NCBI RefSeq assembly: GCF_000829675.1
Contig: NZ_BBRX01000019.1
Span: forward strand, 1 to 64,000
Reading direction: 5' to 3'
From: Acinetobacter rudis
GTDB lineage: Bacteria > Pseudomonadota > Gammaproteobacteria > Pseudomonadales > Moraxellaceae
DNA length: 64,000 nt
Shown here one piece after another: positions 44,630-54,560 of the stretch (the stretch's first letter is position 1; every line of letters starts with the position of its first letter). Position numbers and translations under genes: made by a program. The notes beneath the pieces were generated by a model. The model was given only the letters and a program-made list of their open reading frames with translations. It was not told the origin of the DNA and made no database searches.

Positions 44630-45349
44630 TTAAAGATCAGAAAGGTCGATACCAATACGGCTTGCCACTTCTTCATAAGCTTCAACCACTCCGCCTAAAC
44701 CTTGACGGAAACGGTCTTTATCAAGTTTTTTCTTCGAGTCTTTATCCCACAGGCGGCAACCATCTGGAGAGAATTCATCACCGAGTACAATACGGTCATG
44801 GAACACACCAAATTCAAGTTTAAAGTCAACCAAGATCATATTACCTTGATCAAACAACTCCACTAGAACTTGATTGACTTGATAAGTCAATTCTTTCATT
44901 TTTTCCAATTGTGCTGCAGTAGCCCAACCTAAAGCAATTGCTTGAGATTCATTCACCATTGGATCACCTAATGCATCGTCTTTAAAGAACAATTCAAAGG
45001 TTGGTGGTGTGAGTTGTTTCCCTTCTTCTACACCAAGACGACGGCATAGTGAACCAGCTGCATAGTTACGAATCACACATTCCACAGGAATCATGTCTAG
45101 CTTTTTCACCAAAACTTCAGTTGGTGAAAGTAGCTTTTCAAAGTGAGTTTCAATACCCGCTGCAGCCAACTTCTCCATAATAAAGGCATTAAAACGGTTG
45201 TTCACCTTACCTTTACGATCTAGTTGTTCGATTTTTTCGCCATTAAACGCTGAGGCATCATCACGAAAGACTAAAATCAAGTGGTCTGCACTATCAGTTT
45301 CAAAAACGGATTTAGCTTTACCAGTATAGAGCAAGGTTTGTTTCAACAT
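44630..45349 (-). CDS. purC: SAICAR synthetase (PurC)
   Basis: A 239-residue enzyme of normal length (E. coli 237). The signatures [14 protein letters not shown] (ATP-binding N-terminus), [19 protein letters not shown] and [10 protein letters not shown] followed by [12 protein letters not shown] are characteristic. It joins aspartate to CAIR in purine synthesis, step after PurK/PurE at 50-52 kb. The upstream neighbour is bamC, separated by a terminator. Confidence 0.96.
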   Translation of the reverse strand: MLKQTLLYTGKAKSVFETDSADHLILVFRDDASAFNGEKIEQLDRKGKVNNRFNAFIMEKLAAAGIETHFEKLLSPTEVLVKKLDMIPVECVIRNYAAGSLCRRLGVEEGKQLTPPTFELFFKDDALGDPMVNESQAIALGWATAAQLEKMKELTYQVNQVLVELFDQGNMILVDFKLEFGVFHDRIVLGDEFSPDGCRLWDKDSKKKLDKDRFRQGLGGVVEAYEEVASRIGIDLSDL

Positions 45350-45375
45350 GGGGGAACCTTTTACAAAAAAAAATT

Positions 45376-45392
45376 GCCTAGTGAGACTAGGC
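45376..45392 (-). terminator. Terminator overlapping the bamC stop
   Basis: GCCTAG, loop, CTAGGC followed by AATTTTTTTT on the minus strand. The stem includes the bamC stop codon. It separates the dapA-bamC unit from purC. Confidence 0.75.
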
Positions 45393-45995
45393 TGGCCAGT
45401 TTTGGTAAATCTGGGTCAGTAATTCGCTGGATTTACTTTTATCAGCGAAACTACTATCGGCATTAAAGATCGCAATGTTGTTACTCGCACCTACAGAGGT
45501 CATGCGTAGCACATAAACTTGTTTATCGTTCTTCACAGTCACTTCGTAAGCATTTTTGCTCTTCGCGACAACATTTTGATTTAATGAACTCAGGGTAGCG
45601 AGTGCATATTGCCAAATTGTGGCAGGATCTCCACTCACATTTAATAGGGGATTACCATTACCATCCGTAAGCAACTTAGGTCGCCCAACAGCAACATCCT
45701 CTACAGACTCTGTGCTGTCCGTATTGGCTTGCTGTTGTTCAGGACGAGGTAAAGCAAATCGATTACCTTTGCTATTGGCAAAGTTAGGCGCATGTTCAAT
45801 CGCCATAGGTTCAACAACTGGTGCAGGATATAGTGGTGAAGCTGGTCGAACTAAAGCACCTTCTGGGTATTTAATCTCACCCATCTCTGGTGCTTTTTTG
45901 TATTTCAACGAACCATTGCTAATTCCCATCGAACTACAACCTGCCAAGCTCATCGCAGCAAGGGAAAGCATTAAACCAAAACGTAACTGCATCAT
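45387..45995 (-). CDS. bamC: BamC-like outer-membrane assembly lipoprotein (short)
   Basis: A 202-residue lipoprotein: signal ending in lipobox SLAGC (Cys19), then a long low-complexity linker (residues about 30-100, with [21 protein letters not shown] matching the BamC N-terminus that binds BamD), then one helix-grip domain. E. coli BamC has 344 residues and two helix-grip domains, so this form lacks the second. The neighbouring dapA, 12 bases upstream on the same strand, matches the conserved dapA-bamC order. Confidence 0.85.
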   Translation of the reverse strand: MMQLRFGLMLSLAAMSLAGCSSMGISNGSLKYKKAPEMGEIKYPEGALVRPASPLYPAPVVEPMAIEHAPNFANSKGNRFALPRPEQQQANTDSTESVEDVAVGRPKLLTDGNGNPLLNVSGDPATIWQYALATLSSLNQNVVAKSKNAYEVTVKNDKQVYVLRMTSVGASNNIAIFNADSSFADKSKSSELLTQIYQNWPA

Positions 45996-46007
45996 ATTTT
46001 GCTCTTA

Positions 46008-46904
46008 TTAAATGACACCAACTGCTTTAAGTTCTTCACGCAGTGGCGTACGGTATTGTTCAGCCAATGGCGTTAGTGGTAGGCGGATCCCTGAACCAAT
46101 TAAAGCCATTTCGTATAATGCCCATTTGACTGGAATTGGGTTCGATTCGCAAAATAAAATATTGTTTAAATTTGCAATCTTGCTATTTAACTGTTCAGCC
46201 AAAGCTTTATCGCCAGCTAGAGCAGCAGCACAAAGCTGGCTCATTAAACCTGGTGCAACGTTTGCTGTGACTGAAATATTGCCTTGTGCCCCTAGACCAA
46301 TCAGCTGAGATGCTGTTTCATCATCACCAGAATAAACATTCATGTGTTTATCACTAAGGCCTTCAATTAACGCTTGACCACGGACTAAATCACCTGTGGC
46401 ATCTTTGATACCAATAATGTTGTCAACATCAGCCAAACGAATAATCGTTTCATTTTGCATATCTACGCCAGTACGTCCTGGAACGTTATACAAAATAATC
46501 GGTAGATCAACAGCTGCAGCAACTGCTTTAAAGTGCTGATAGAGCCCCTCTTGGGTCGGCTTATTATAGTAAGGTGTAACCAACAGTGCAGCATCTGCAC
46601 CAAGTGCTTTCGCTTCTTTCGTCAGCTCAATTGCTTCATGTGTTGAGTTAGCACCAGTACCTGCAATTACAGGAATGCGTTTATTGGCAACACGAATAAT
46701 CTCTTTAATAACTTTAGCATGTTCTTCCATGCTCAAAGTTGACGGTTCGCCTGTAGTACCAACAGCAACTATACTGGCTGTTCCTTGCTTTATATGCCAC
46801 TCCACCAGCTTTTCGAGGCTCTTCCAATCGACGCTACCATCTTCAAACATGGGCGTGACAATTGCGACAATTGAACCTTGAATCTGGAGTGCTTGCTGAG
46901 TCAT
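46008..46904 (-). CDS. dapA: 4-Hydroxy-tetrahydrodipicolinate synthase
   Basis: A 298-residue DapA. Signatures: VAVGTTGEPSTLS (phosphate loop), LLVTPYYNKPTQEGLY, ILYNVPGRTG (catalytic Tyr) and IIGIKDATGD with the Schiff-base Lys. The frame extends to 46994, but the ATG at 46904 starts at the conserved SIVAIVTPMFEDG region; its AGGA is 12-13 bases upstream, which is rather far. It commits aspartate semialdehyde and pyruvate to lysine and diaminopimelate synthesis. The DapA-like gene at 16246 is a paralogue. Confidence 0.95.
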   Translation of the reverse strand: MTQQALQIQGSIVAIVTPMFEDGSVDWKSLEKLVEWHIKQGTASIVAVGTTGEPSTLSMEEHAKVIKEIIRVANKRIPVIAGTGANSTHEAIELTKEAKALGADAALLVTPYYNKPTQEGLYQHFKAVAAAVDLPIILYNVPGRTGVDMQNETIIRLADVDNIIGIKDATGDLVRGQALIEGLSDKHMNVYSGDDETASQLIGLGAQGNISVTANVAPGLMSQLCAAALAGDKALAEQLNSKIANLNNILFCESNPIPVKWALYEMALIGSGIRLPLTPLAEQYRTPLREELKAVGVI

Positions 46905-47246
46905 TTTAAAAAAAATCCTATTTGTCCATCCAAAGGAAATAGAAATAACGAAAATGTGGATGGTGAGCAGTTTTTTGATTTTAAGCAAAATCAATAAGGT
47001 TGATCAATTGAGTAATGCTTACGCAAATTATGACTTATTCAGCGTGACAGAACAATATCATTTAGTCTATGCGTGAAAAAACTTTAGCAAATCTAACACA
47101 AGATTGTCGTTAAATTTAGATTTACGCAGGTGAATAGACTTGCAATTCATCATGATCCCGTTCAGTGGGACTTGTTATGCTGTTTCAGTTTAGAATATTC
47201 AGCGCTAATATGATCGATAATTAAACATCATCAAGAGGGAAATAAG
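46905..47246. other. Gene-free divergent promoter region
   Basis: 342 bases between dapA (minus) and pncA (plus). I see no ORF or RNA I can support; it should hold both promoters. Confidence 0.4.
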
Positions 47247-47873
47247 ATGTTAGAGCGGCAAGGTAGTGCACTGATTGTTGTCGATGTACAAAATGGTTTT
47301 TGCCCAGGGGGCAATTTGGCTGTGGCCAATGCAAATGAAATCATCCCCAATATCAATAAAATTGCACATTCTTTTGAGCATATTATTTTGACTCAGGATT
47401 GGCACCCACAAGATCATATCTCTTTTGCAAGTCAGCACCCTAAACATCAGACTTTTGAATTGATTGAACTGAGTTATGGAACACAAGTGTTATGGCCTGA
47501 TCACTGCGTACAAGGAACTCCAGATGCTGAGTTTCATCCTGATCTCGATATTCCGCAGGCTCAATTAATCATTAGAAAAGGCTGGCGCCAACATTTGGAT
47601 AGCTATTCAGCCTTTATCGAAGCTGACCACAAGACCAGCACGGGATTAGCTGCTTATTTACATGCTCATCAAATCACAACAGTATATATCGTGGGCATTG
47701 CGACAGATTTTTGTGTGGCATGGACTGCAATTGATGCATGTAAGCTCGGTTTTGAATGCTTTGTGATTGCAGATGCCTGTAGAGCAATTGATCACAATGG
47801 TTCACTCCAGCATGCATGGCAAAATATGCATCAACATGGTGTACAACGCACCTACATGAAAGCTTTTAGTTAA
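47247..47873 (+). CDS. pncA: Nicotinamidase
   Basis: A 208-residue PncA. Catalytic Asp in ALIVVDVQNGFCPGG, Lys in IIRKGW, Cys in IVGIATDFCVAWTA, and the metal-binding DWHP (QDWHPQDHISF) are all present. It deamidates nicotinamide to nicotinate, feeding PncB, whose gene is at 56838. RBS GAGGGAA is good. Confidence 0.95.
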   Translation: MLERQGSALIVVDVQNGFCPGGNLAVANANEIIPNINKIAHSFEHIILTQDWHPQDHISFASQHPKHQTFELIELSYGTQVLWPDHCVQGTPDAEFHPDLDIPQAQLIIRKGWRQHLDSYSAFIEADHKTSTGLAAYLHAHQITTVYIVGIATDFCVAWTAIDACKLGFECFVIADACRAIDHNGSLQHAWQNMHQHGVQRTYMKAFS

Positions 47874-47896
47874 ACCCTCATGTTCAAGGAACATTC

Positions 47897-48844
47897 ATGA
47901 AATTATCAGCATTTAGTGCTTTTCTACAAAAAACCTTTGCCTTATGGGTGGTGTTTTTTGCTGTACTGGCACTAGGCTTCCCTGAAGCATTTGTCTGGCT
48001 CAAATCCTATATTGCCATCATGTTGGGTATTATTATGTTTGGTATGGGTATGACCATGACACCCGCTGATTTTAAAAGTGTCGCCCAGCAGCCCAAGGCC
48101 GTACTCATTGGTGTACTGGCTCAGTTTATCATTATGCCTGCCTTGGCCTATATCCTTTGTCAGTTACTACGCTTACCCACAGAGATTGCAATTGGTGTTA
48201 TTTTAGTTGGTTGTTGTCCTGGCGGCACAGCCTCTAACGTGATTACTTATATGGCAAAAGGCAATACTGCACTGTCTATTGCTTGTACTTCAGTCTCAAC
48301 TTTATTGGCACCGATTTTAACGCCTTTTATTTTTTATCTCTTGGCCAGTCAATGGATTGAAATTAATGCAACTTCCATGTTGGTGTCAATTTTACAGGTA
48401 GTGCTCATCCCAATTTTCTTGGGCCTTGTTACCCGTGCTTTATTTAAACAAAAAGTAGAGCGTTCAATTCAAATGATGCCAATCATTTCAGTTGTGGCCA
48501 TCGTCTTAATTGTTGCTGCGATTATCGCTGCCAGTAAAGCGGCTATTTTTCAATCAGGGTTATTAGTACTGGCTGTGGTTATTCTTCATAATGCCTTGGG
48601 TTATCTGCTTGGTTTTTGTGCAGCTCACTGCTTTAAGCTCAATTATGCTGACTGTAAAGCGGTAGCGATCGAAGTCGGTATGCAAAACTCAGGTCTTGGT
48701 GTTGCCTTAGCGACAGTACACTTTGCTGCATCGCCACTGACAGCCTTACCCAGCGCAATTTTTAGTTTATGGCATAATATCTCCGGACCAGCTTTAGCCA
48801 GTTATTGGGCCGCCAAGGCGGAAAAACCGACTAAACATGAGTAA
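47897..48844 (+). CDS. Bile acid:Na+ symporter (BASS) family protein
   Basis: A 315-residue transporter with about ten helices. MGMTMTPADFK, VGCCPGGTASNVITYMAKGN (the BASS Gly/Asn motif) and EVGMQNSGLGVALA are the family signatures. Substrates in bacteria include pantoate and other organic acids. It follows pncA by 23 bases and may share its transcript. Confidence 0.88.
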   Translation: MKLSAFSAFLQKTFALWVVFFAVLALGFPEAFVWLKSYIAIMLGIIMFGMGMTMTPADFKSVAQQPKAVLIGVLAQFIIMPALAYILCQLLRLPTEIAIGVILVGCCPGGTASNVITYMAKGNTALSIACTSVSTLLAPILTPFIFYLLASQWIEINATSMLVSILQVVLIPIFLGLVTRALFKQKVERSIQMMPIISVVAIVLIVAAIIAASKAAIFQSGLLVLAVVILHNALGYLLGFCAAHCFKLNYADCKAVAIEVGMQNSGLGVALATVHFAASPLTALPSAIFSLWHNISGPALASYWAAKAEKPTKHE

Positions 48845-48853
48845 GCAACCCCC

Positions 48854-49546
48854 ATGAAGAAAATAACAACAACCCTATTTTCCAGTCTGCTGTGTGTGAT
48901 TCATACTGCGGCTCAAGCACAATCTTTTGTACTACGCAAAAGTACCGATCTGTTTGATGTTACGGTTGAAGTCCAATGCCAACAGTCTAGCTGCCATGGA
49001 CCAGCAACGATAACGCTATACGAAAAAGGTACTCAAAAGGTTATACAACAGTTTGAATCTGATGATTTAGCGCTGCATCTCAATAAAAGTTCAGCATCAT
49101 CTATGACAGACCTGCCACTACCTGCTGAACAAAATGCGTTAATTTTTAAAGATTTTGACTTTGATGGTCGTGAAGATATTGCGATTAAAAATGGCAATAC
49201 AGGCGCATATGGTGGGCCTATTTATGACATCTATGTATTTAATGATCAATGGGGAAAATTTGTTTATAACGAAGCGTTATCGATGCTCACGAATGCAGAG
49301 CTCGGAATGTTTGAATTGGATCATCATCAAAAACGTATTATTGCTTTTAGTCAATCAGGTTGTTGCTACCATGTTCGCACAGAGTACAGCATCAGACCTG
49401 GACAGGAACTACTTTTAGTTAGAGAGTTAATCGAAGATACCAACTCATCCAAAAACAATAAAGTTAAAGTGACTCATCGAGTTTTGGTCGATGGACAATG
49501 GAAACAAAGCGTAAAGTACTATCCACTTTTAAAGTATTACCAGTAA
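48854..49546 (+). CDS. Secreted XAC2610-like protein
   Basis: A 230-residue exported protein with a signal peptide ending AQA near residue 22. The region FKDFDFDGREDIAIKNGN is a DxDxDG-type Ca2+ loop, and with GAYGGPIYDIYVFN resembles XAC2610-family proteins, some of which inhibit lysozyme. Two Cys pairs are likely disulfides. It lies 10 bases after the BASS gene. Function here is inference from family resemblance. Confidence 0.6.
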   Translation: MKKITTTLFSSLLCVIHTAAQAQSFVLRKSTDLFDVTVEVQCQQSSCHGPATITLYEKGTQKVIQQFESDDLALHLNKSSASSMTDLPLPAEQNALIFKDFDFDGREDIAIKNGNTGAYGGPIYDIYVFNDQWGKFVYNEALSMLTNAELGMFELDHHQKRIIAFSQSGCCYHVRTEYSIRPGQELLLVRELIEDTNSSKNNKVKVTHRVLVDGQWKQSVKYYPLLKYYQ

Positions 49547-49557
49547 GCTAATCAAGA

Positions 49558-50019
49558 TTATTGTAGTTGTTGTAAAAATTCTTGCTCGCTCATCACATGA
49601 AAACCATGCTGATGAAGTAAAGCAGCTGTCACCCCCTGACCATCGATTTTCTGCCCACTAAAACTGCCATCATAGATTTGAGTTGAACCACAAGAAGGGC
49701 TATTGGCCTTTAATACCACATGACTAACCTGATGCTGCTGTGCCAGAGCTAAACAACGCTGTGCCCCCAATATAAAGGCTGCGGTCATATCATCACCCGC
49801 ACTGTCTAACACTTTTGCCTGACCAGACAGTACCGCTTGACCATCACCAGCAACAATTTCGGCAGGCAGCCGTGGGATACTCAGCCCACCAGCCACCTCT
49901 GGACAAAAAGCAACGGCCTGACCCGTTGCCAGTAACTGTTCAAGTGCATTGACCAAACAATGTCCGCCATCATAACGAACGGCTTGACCAAGTAAACATG
50001 CACTAATCAGATACTTCAT
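49558..50019 (-). CDS. DUF523-family protein
   Basis: A 153-residue cytoplasmic protein with ISACLLGQAVRYDGG at the N-terminus and ANSPSCGSTQIYDG, the two Cys-containing signatures of DUF523. The family may bind a metal or Fe-S cluster; its reaction is unknown. It follows purK on the same strand by 29 bases. Confidence 0.85.
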   Translation of the reverse strand: MKYLISACLLGQAVRYDGGHCLVNALEQLLATGQAVAFCPEVAGGLSIPRLPAEIVAGDGQAVLSGQAKVLDSAGDDMTAAFILGAQRCLALAQQHQVSHVVLKANSPSCGSTQIYDGSFSGQKIDGQGVTAALLHQHGFHVMSEQEFLQQLQ

Positions 50020-50048
50020 TGTCCTATCCTCATTGCTTCAGATTGAAA

Positions 50049-51176
50049 TTAAAAATCGATCTGCATGTCTGTGGTTAATGCCAAAGGTACAGGTAAAATT
50101 TCTGCCAACTGACGACATAAGTTTGTCAGCTCGGCATGGTCCGTTGGCATCAGAGTAATATGGCCAATTTTACGGCCTTCACGTTCGGTCTTATTATACA
50201 AATGCAAATGAGCACCAGATAACGCCAACACCTCAGCCGTTGCAGGATGCTCACCAATGATATTGACCATCACAGTTGGACGAATCAATTCAGTTGAACC
50301 CAAAGGTAAACCAGCAACAGCACGAATGTGATTCTCAAACTGTGAACATACTGCGCCTTCAATTGACCAATGCCCTGAGTTATGTACACGAGGTGCCATT
50401 TCATTGGCATATAAACCTTGTTCAGTCACAAAAAGCTCAAGAGTTAATACGCCAACATAATTTAAATGATTGAGTAAACGCGTAATATAATCTTGTGCTA
50501 CACCTTGCAACTTAGCACTATTGGGTGCAGGTACAATCGAATGCGACAAAATACCATGATGATGGTGGTTTTCAGCCAATGGCCAAGTTTTCACGTCACC
50601 ATCTTGACCACGTACCGCAATAATTGAAACTTCGCGGCTAAAACTCACAAAACTTTCAGCAACTAAATGCTTAGCACGACCAAGTTCTGCCCAAGCCTCA
50701 GCAATTTGATCTGCAGTACGTAGTACAAATTGACCCTTGCCATCATAGCCGCCTGTTGCCGTTTTCAATACGATTGGCAAACCAAGCTCACGAACAGCTT
50801 GTTCTAAACTTTGCAGTGAATCTACGGCACGATACGCCGCAACGGGAATGTCTAATTGATCAAATAAAGCTTTTTCTAGCAAACGATTTTGTGCAATTGC
50901 CAATGCTTGACGTGGCGGATGAATCTGTTTGTGTTTAATGAGTTGATCCACATCAGCCAAGGGCGTGTTTTCAAACTCCAAACTAAACACTTCAGCACTT
51001 TCAATAAACGTTTCAATCGCCTGATCTAATTGAGCATCAATCACTTGACCCATCTGCGCAGCAGGACAATCGCGGTTTGCTTCAAAAAAAGTACATTGAA
51101 TATTAAGTGGTAATGCAGCTTGAGCCATCATACGACCCAACTGACCACCACCAAAAATACCGATGGTTTTATCCAT
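50049..51176 (-). CDS. purK: 5-(Carboxyamino)imidazole ribonucleotide synthase (PurK)
   Basis: A 375-residue ATP-grasp enzyme. N-terminal GIFGGGQLGRMMAQAA, ATP-grasp loop LKTATGGYDGKGQ and EMAPRVHNSGHW are clear PurK signatures. It carboxylates AIR to N5-CAIR, which PurE, encoded 11 bases upstream, converts to CAIR. Confidence 0.96.
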   Translation of the reverse strand: MDKTIGIFGGGQLGRMMAQAALPLNIQCTFFEANRDCPAAQMGQVIDAQLDQAIETFIESAEVFSLEFENTPLADVDQLIKHKQIHPPRQALAIAQNRLLEKALFDQLDIPVAAYRAVDSLQSLEQAVRELGLPIVLKTATGGYDGKGQFVLRTADQIAEAWAELGRAKHLVAESFVSFSREVSIIAVRGQDGDVKTWPLAENHHHHGILSHSIVPAPNSAKLQGVAQDYITRLLNHLNYVGVLTLELFVTEQGLYANEMAPRVHNSGHWSIEGAVCSQFENHIRAVAGLPLGSTELIRPTVMVNIIGEHPATAEVLALSGAHLHLYNKTEREGRKIGHITLMPTDHAELTNLCRQLAEILPVPLALTTDMQIDF

Positions 51177-51187
51177 GATCTCGATCC

Positions 51188-51703
51188 TTAGACTTGGCCA
51201 GGAATATTATTGCTTGAAACTTTATCTGTTTGCGCAGCACGGAAGGCCGCAACATTTGCTGCAATCTCAGGGCGAGTTAAGCCTAAGATTTGCGCTGCCA
51301 TAATCGCAGCATTGGTTGCCCCAGCAGGACCAATCGCCAACGTTCCAACAGCAATACCTGCTGGCATTTGTACGATAGATAATAAAGAATCAACGCCATT
51401 TAAGATCGAAGATTTTACAGGTACGCCAAGTACAGGCAAATCTGTTTTTGCAGCACACATACCAGGCAAATGTGCTGCACCACCAGCACCCGCGATAATC
51501 ACTTGTATACCGCGTTCACGCGCTGTTTCGGCATATTCAAAAAGTCGATCTGGAGTACGATGCGCAGAGACTACCTCAGCTTCAAAAGAGACACCAAGTT
51601 GCTTAAGCATATTGGCAGTGTGTTCGAGAGTTGCCCAATCGGATTGAGAACCCATGATGATTCCAACAAGAGGTTGCGTATTTGTAGCTGCGTCCGCATT
51701 CAT
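51188..51703 (-). CDS. purE: N5-CAIR mutase (PurE)
   Basis: A 171-residue protein. [31 protein letters not shown] and [14 protein letters not shown] are diagnostic of PurE class I. It forms an operon with purK and is upstream of it. Regulation by PurR-type operator is possible but I saw no clear site. Confidence 0.96.
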   Translation of the reverse strand: MNADAATNTQPLVGIIMGSQSDWATLEHTANMLKQLGVSFEAEVVSAHRTPDRLFEYAETARERGIQVIIAGAGGAAHLPGMCAAKTDLPVLGVPVKSSILNGVDSLLSIVQMPAGIAVGTLAIGPAGATNAAIMAAQILGLTRPEIAANVAAFRAAQTDKVSSNNIPGQV

Positions 51704-51880
51704 TGCTAATGTTCCAGAGACTAAGTGAGTCGTGTTAAATCTCGACGAGAGCCAAGCTTTAGATGAATTAGAAGCTCACCATTATAAACTGATTCTGCTC
51801 ATAAGAACGGCTATGCAATCGACTAAATGTGATTTTTTTCAGAAGAACTATTTTTTTAGCTGGCCTTCAGGCAAAAAAAA

Positions 51881-51912
51881 GCCCAAACACATCACGAAGA
51901 CAATGTTTGGGC
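51881..51912 (-). terminator. Terminator downstream of the AhpA/YtjB-like gene
   Basis: GCCCAAACA (51881-51889) and TGTTTGGGC (51904-51912), followed on the minus strand by an eight-base U tract. The interval before purE (51704-51880) holds no ORF I can support. Confidence 0.85.
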
Positions 51913-51952
51913 GCTAAATCTTTTTACAAAAACTCTGGTTTTAACTCTTAAC

Positions 51953-53203
51953 TCAAGATGCTGATTTAGCTTGTAAAATTTCGGTACGGATCTGTTCTAC
52001 CAGACCTGCACTTTCACCGCCCATACCGTTAATCATAAATGCATGACGCGTCAACAAGTTCGAAGGATTTGGCATCACCACCAATTGGTATTGTCCACTC
52101 ACTTGTTTTAATAAATCATGGCTTAAATACAAGGCCATTTCTTTGGCAATCAAATGATGTGTCAAACGCTCTGCTGCTTGTATCGCATTTAATTGCATTG
52201 CTTCGACTTCAGTACTAATCGCACAACGTGTCTGTAAAACAAAACGTTTATCAGCACGATAACGCTTGTAAAGCACATCAGAAAGCAGTTGGAATACTGA
52301 TCCAATCAGCACTAGGCACTGCGCAGCTTGTGGATGAGCTGAATCGATATGAATCGTTGCACCTTGCTGATTGAAAGCCTGATCAATCAATATATCTTGA
52401 GGATTTAAATTAAAATGTTGTGCGCAATTCTCAATGCTCTTATTGAGGAAAATTTGACACAAATTAAAATAAGGAATCGATACAGATTTATTGACCGTAT
52501 TTAATAATTGCTTTGGATCATAAAATTGAATATTTAGTGCAACACAAGCTTGATTGCCATCAAAAGCAACAACAGGGGTTTTCGGTTCAAATTTTTCTTT
52601 GATTTTCTGCTGCGCTTGAGCAATTGCTAAAGCTTTACTCGACTTTTCCAGTGCAAGTGCTTCAGTCAATTGTTGTACTTCATGTTTTAAGCGTGCTTCA
52701 GTATTGAGACGGTTTAAATATTCACTACGTGTTGGACGTGCAATACCGCGATACGCGAGGAACAATAAACCATGAACCAACAAAGATAATAAAATCGTTA
52801 GCCATTGAGTTCGGAGAATCTCACCAATACTTGGCTGAATCAGGACGATCTCTACGCTACCCACTTTTTTATCGTTTAAAATAGCATCACGTGAAAACAC
52901 TTCACCTTGACGTGTTTTGGCTAAACCACTAGTCGCTAAAACCTGTTTATTGGCATCCAAGATACGAATCGACGCTACACTTGGATTGGTTGCATAGCGA
53001 TTTGCGAGCAATGCCAATGACACTGTATTCGCAGGCTGCAATTCAACGATACTATCTGTCACCAATTGACTGGTCATCAATTGGCCCTGATTGGTACGAT
53101 TTTCATTCAACTGATGAGTTGTTGCCAACACCATCAAACAGGTGTGTAAAGCAAAGCTAATAATTAGTAGGCTAGCAAATAGCCCTTGTCTTGGCGCATT
53201 CAA
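51953..53203 (-). CDS. AhpA/YtjB (Smp)-like membrane protein, extended
   Basis: A 416-residue protein with two membrane helices (about 8-27 and 134-152) bracketing a periplasmic domain with IRILDANKQVLATSG, as in Smp/YtjB proteins. A coiled-coil stretch (about 165-200) follows. In E. coli the homologue smp is divergent from serB, exactly as here. The E. coli protein is about 214 residues; this one has an additional C-terminal cytoplasmic domain of about 200 residues of unknown fold. Function unknown. Confidence 0.65.
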   Translation of the reverse strand: MNAPRQGLFASLLIISFALHTCLMVLATTHQLNENRTNQGQLMTSQLVTDSIVELQPANTVSLALLANRYATNPSVASIRILDANKQVLATSGLAKTRQGEVFSRDAILNDKKVGSVEIVLIQPSIGEILRTQWLTILLSLLVHGLLFLAYRGIARPTRSEYLNRLNTEARLKHEVQQLTEALALEKSSKALAIAQAQQKIKEKFEPKTPVVAFDGNQACVALNIQFYDPKQLLNTVNKSVSIPYFNLCQIFLNKSIENCAQHFNLNPQDILIDQAFNQQGATIHIDSAHPQAAQCLVLIGSVFQLLSDVLYKRYRADKRFVLQTRCAISTEVEAMQLNAIQAAERLTHHLIAKEMALYLSHDLLKQVSGQYQLVVMPNPSNLLTRHAFMINGMGGESAGLVEQIRTEILQAKSAS

Positions 53204-53280
53204 GTTAAACTTCCAAAGAAAATATATTGAATTTCGATTATGATTCTAACAATTGTTGCAGCTCAGACTCGAGTCAATTC

Positions 53281-54501
53281 ATGCGAGAAATCATTCTTAT
53301 ATCATTTTTAGGACCTGACCAACCGAATCAGTTTACCCGATTAATGCAGGTGTTGTCCGTACATTCTTTACAAATTTTGGATGTAGGGCAGGCAGTTATT
53401 CACAACCAGTTGACCCTAGGGATCGTGGTGTCATCCCACGATCAAACCGCAACTGCGCTAGCAATGAAAGACATACTCATTCTAGCACATGAGATTGGGC
53501 TCACCGTTCGCTTTAAACCCATCTCATGCACAGATTATGATCAATGGGTGAGTGAAGGGGGCAGAACCCGTTATATCGTGACGGCTTTAGCCCCAGAACT
53601 GACCGCTGCTCACTTACAGGCAGTTACCAATATTGTTTCAAGCCAAGGCTTTAATATCGAGACAGTCACCCGCCTTTCTGGTCGTCCAGACCAACATTGC
53701 GATAGCACCGAGCCAAAACGCTCTTGTGTTCAATTTGGTTTAAAAGGGCAAATGCTTGATGCACAAGCAATGCGTGCTGCATGTTTGGGGCTTTCATCTG
53801 CATCTAATATTGATGTGGCTGTACAAGAAGACAATGCTTACCGTCGCAACCGTCGTTTAGTGTGTTTTGATATGGATTCTACACTCATCGAACAAGAGGT
53901 CATTGATGAACTCGCGATTGAAGCGGGGGTAGGTGAGCAGGTTGCAGAAATCACTGAACGTGCGATGCAGGGTGAGCTTGATTTTCAGCAAAGCTTCCGT
54001 GCACGTGTGGCCTTACTTAAAGGTCTCGATGCAAATGTTTTGCCTAAGATCGCTGAGCGTCTGACCATTACAGAAGGTGCTGAACGTCTTATCTCAACGT
54101 TGAAATCATTGGGTTATAAAACCGCTATTTTGTCTGGTGGTTTCCAATTCTTCGCTGAATATCTTCAGGAAAAACTAGGTATTGATGAAGTACACGCCAA
54201 CATCTTGGATGTACAAGATGGCCTCGTTACAGGCGAAGTTAAAGGTGCAATCGTAGATGGTGCCCGTAAAGCAGAGCTGTTACGTGGCTTGGCTGAAAAA
54301 ATGGGAATCTCATTGGAGCAAGCAATTGCTGTTGGCGATGGTGCCAATGATTTACCGATGTTATCAATCGCGGGGTTAGGGGTGGCTTTTCGTGCTAAAC
54401 CTTTAGTCAGAGAAAATGCGAATCAGGCGATTTCTAGTGTAGGTTTAGATGGCGTGCTCTACTTATTGGGTGTGCATGATAAAGATTTAAGCCGCGCATA
54501 A
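53281..54501 (+). CDS. serB: Phosphoserine phosphatase
   Basis: A 406-residue SerB with N-terminal ACT-like regulatory regions (REIILISFLGPDQPNQFTRLM and YIVTALAPELTAAHL) followed by a HAD phosphatase. The nucleophile motif is CFDMDSTLIEQEVIDELA, with ILSGGFQFF and AVGDGANDLPML as later HAD motifs. An upstream TTG at 53227 is in frame but the ATG at 53281 fits the start of the ACT region. It makes serine from phosphoserine. It is divergent from the AhpA/YtjB-like gene. Confidence 0.95.
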   Translation: MREIILISFLGPDQPNQFTRLMQVLSVHSLQILDVGQAVIHNQLTLGIVVSSHDQTATALAMKDILILAHEIGLTVRFKPISCTDYDQWVSEGGRTRYIVTALAPELTAAHLQAVTNIVSSQGFNIETVTRLSGRPDQHCDSTEPKRSCVQFGLKGQMLDAQAMRAACLGLSSASNIDVAVQEDNAYRRNRRLVCFDMDSTLIEQEVIDELAIEAGVGEQVAEITERAMQGELDFQQSFRARVALLKGLDANVLPKIAERLTITEGAERLISTLKSLGYKTAILSGGFQFFAEYLQEKLGIDEVHANILDVQDGLVTGEVKGAIVDGARKAELLRGLAEKMGISLEQAIAVGDGANDLPMLSIAGLGVAFRAKPLVRENANQAISSVGLDGVLYLLGVHDKDLSRA

Positions 54502-54515
54502 AAGGGAACATGATC

Positions 54516-54560
54516 TTCACAGCAAAAATAGTAACGACTCCTTTACACTTTTGCTGTGAA
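54516..54560 (+). terminator. Hairpin after serB
   Basis: TTCACAGCAAAA (54516-54527) and TTTTGCTGTGAA (54549-54560), a 12-bp perfect stem with a 21-base loop. There is no long T tract. The rest of the 428-base interval up to 54929 has only a doubtful minus-strand ORF that I reject. Confidence 0.55.

Noticed and set aside
45619..46011. Plus-strand ORF of 130 codons antisense to bamC
   Set aside because: A mirror frame of bamC with Ala/Ser-rich composition typical of antisense reading.
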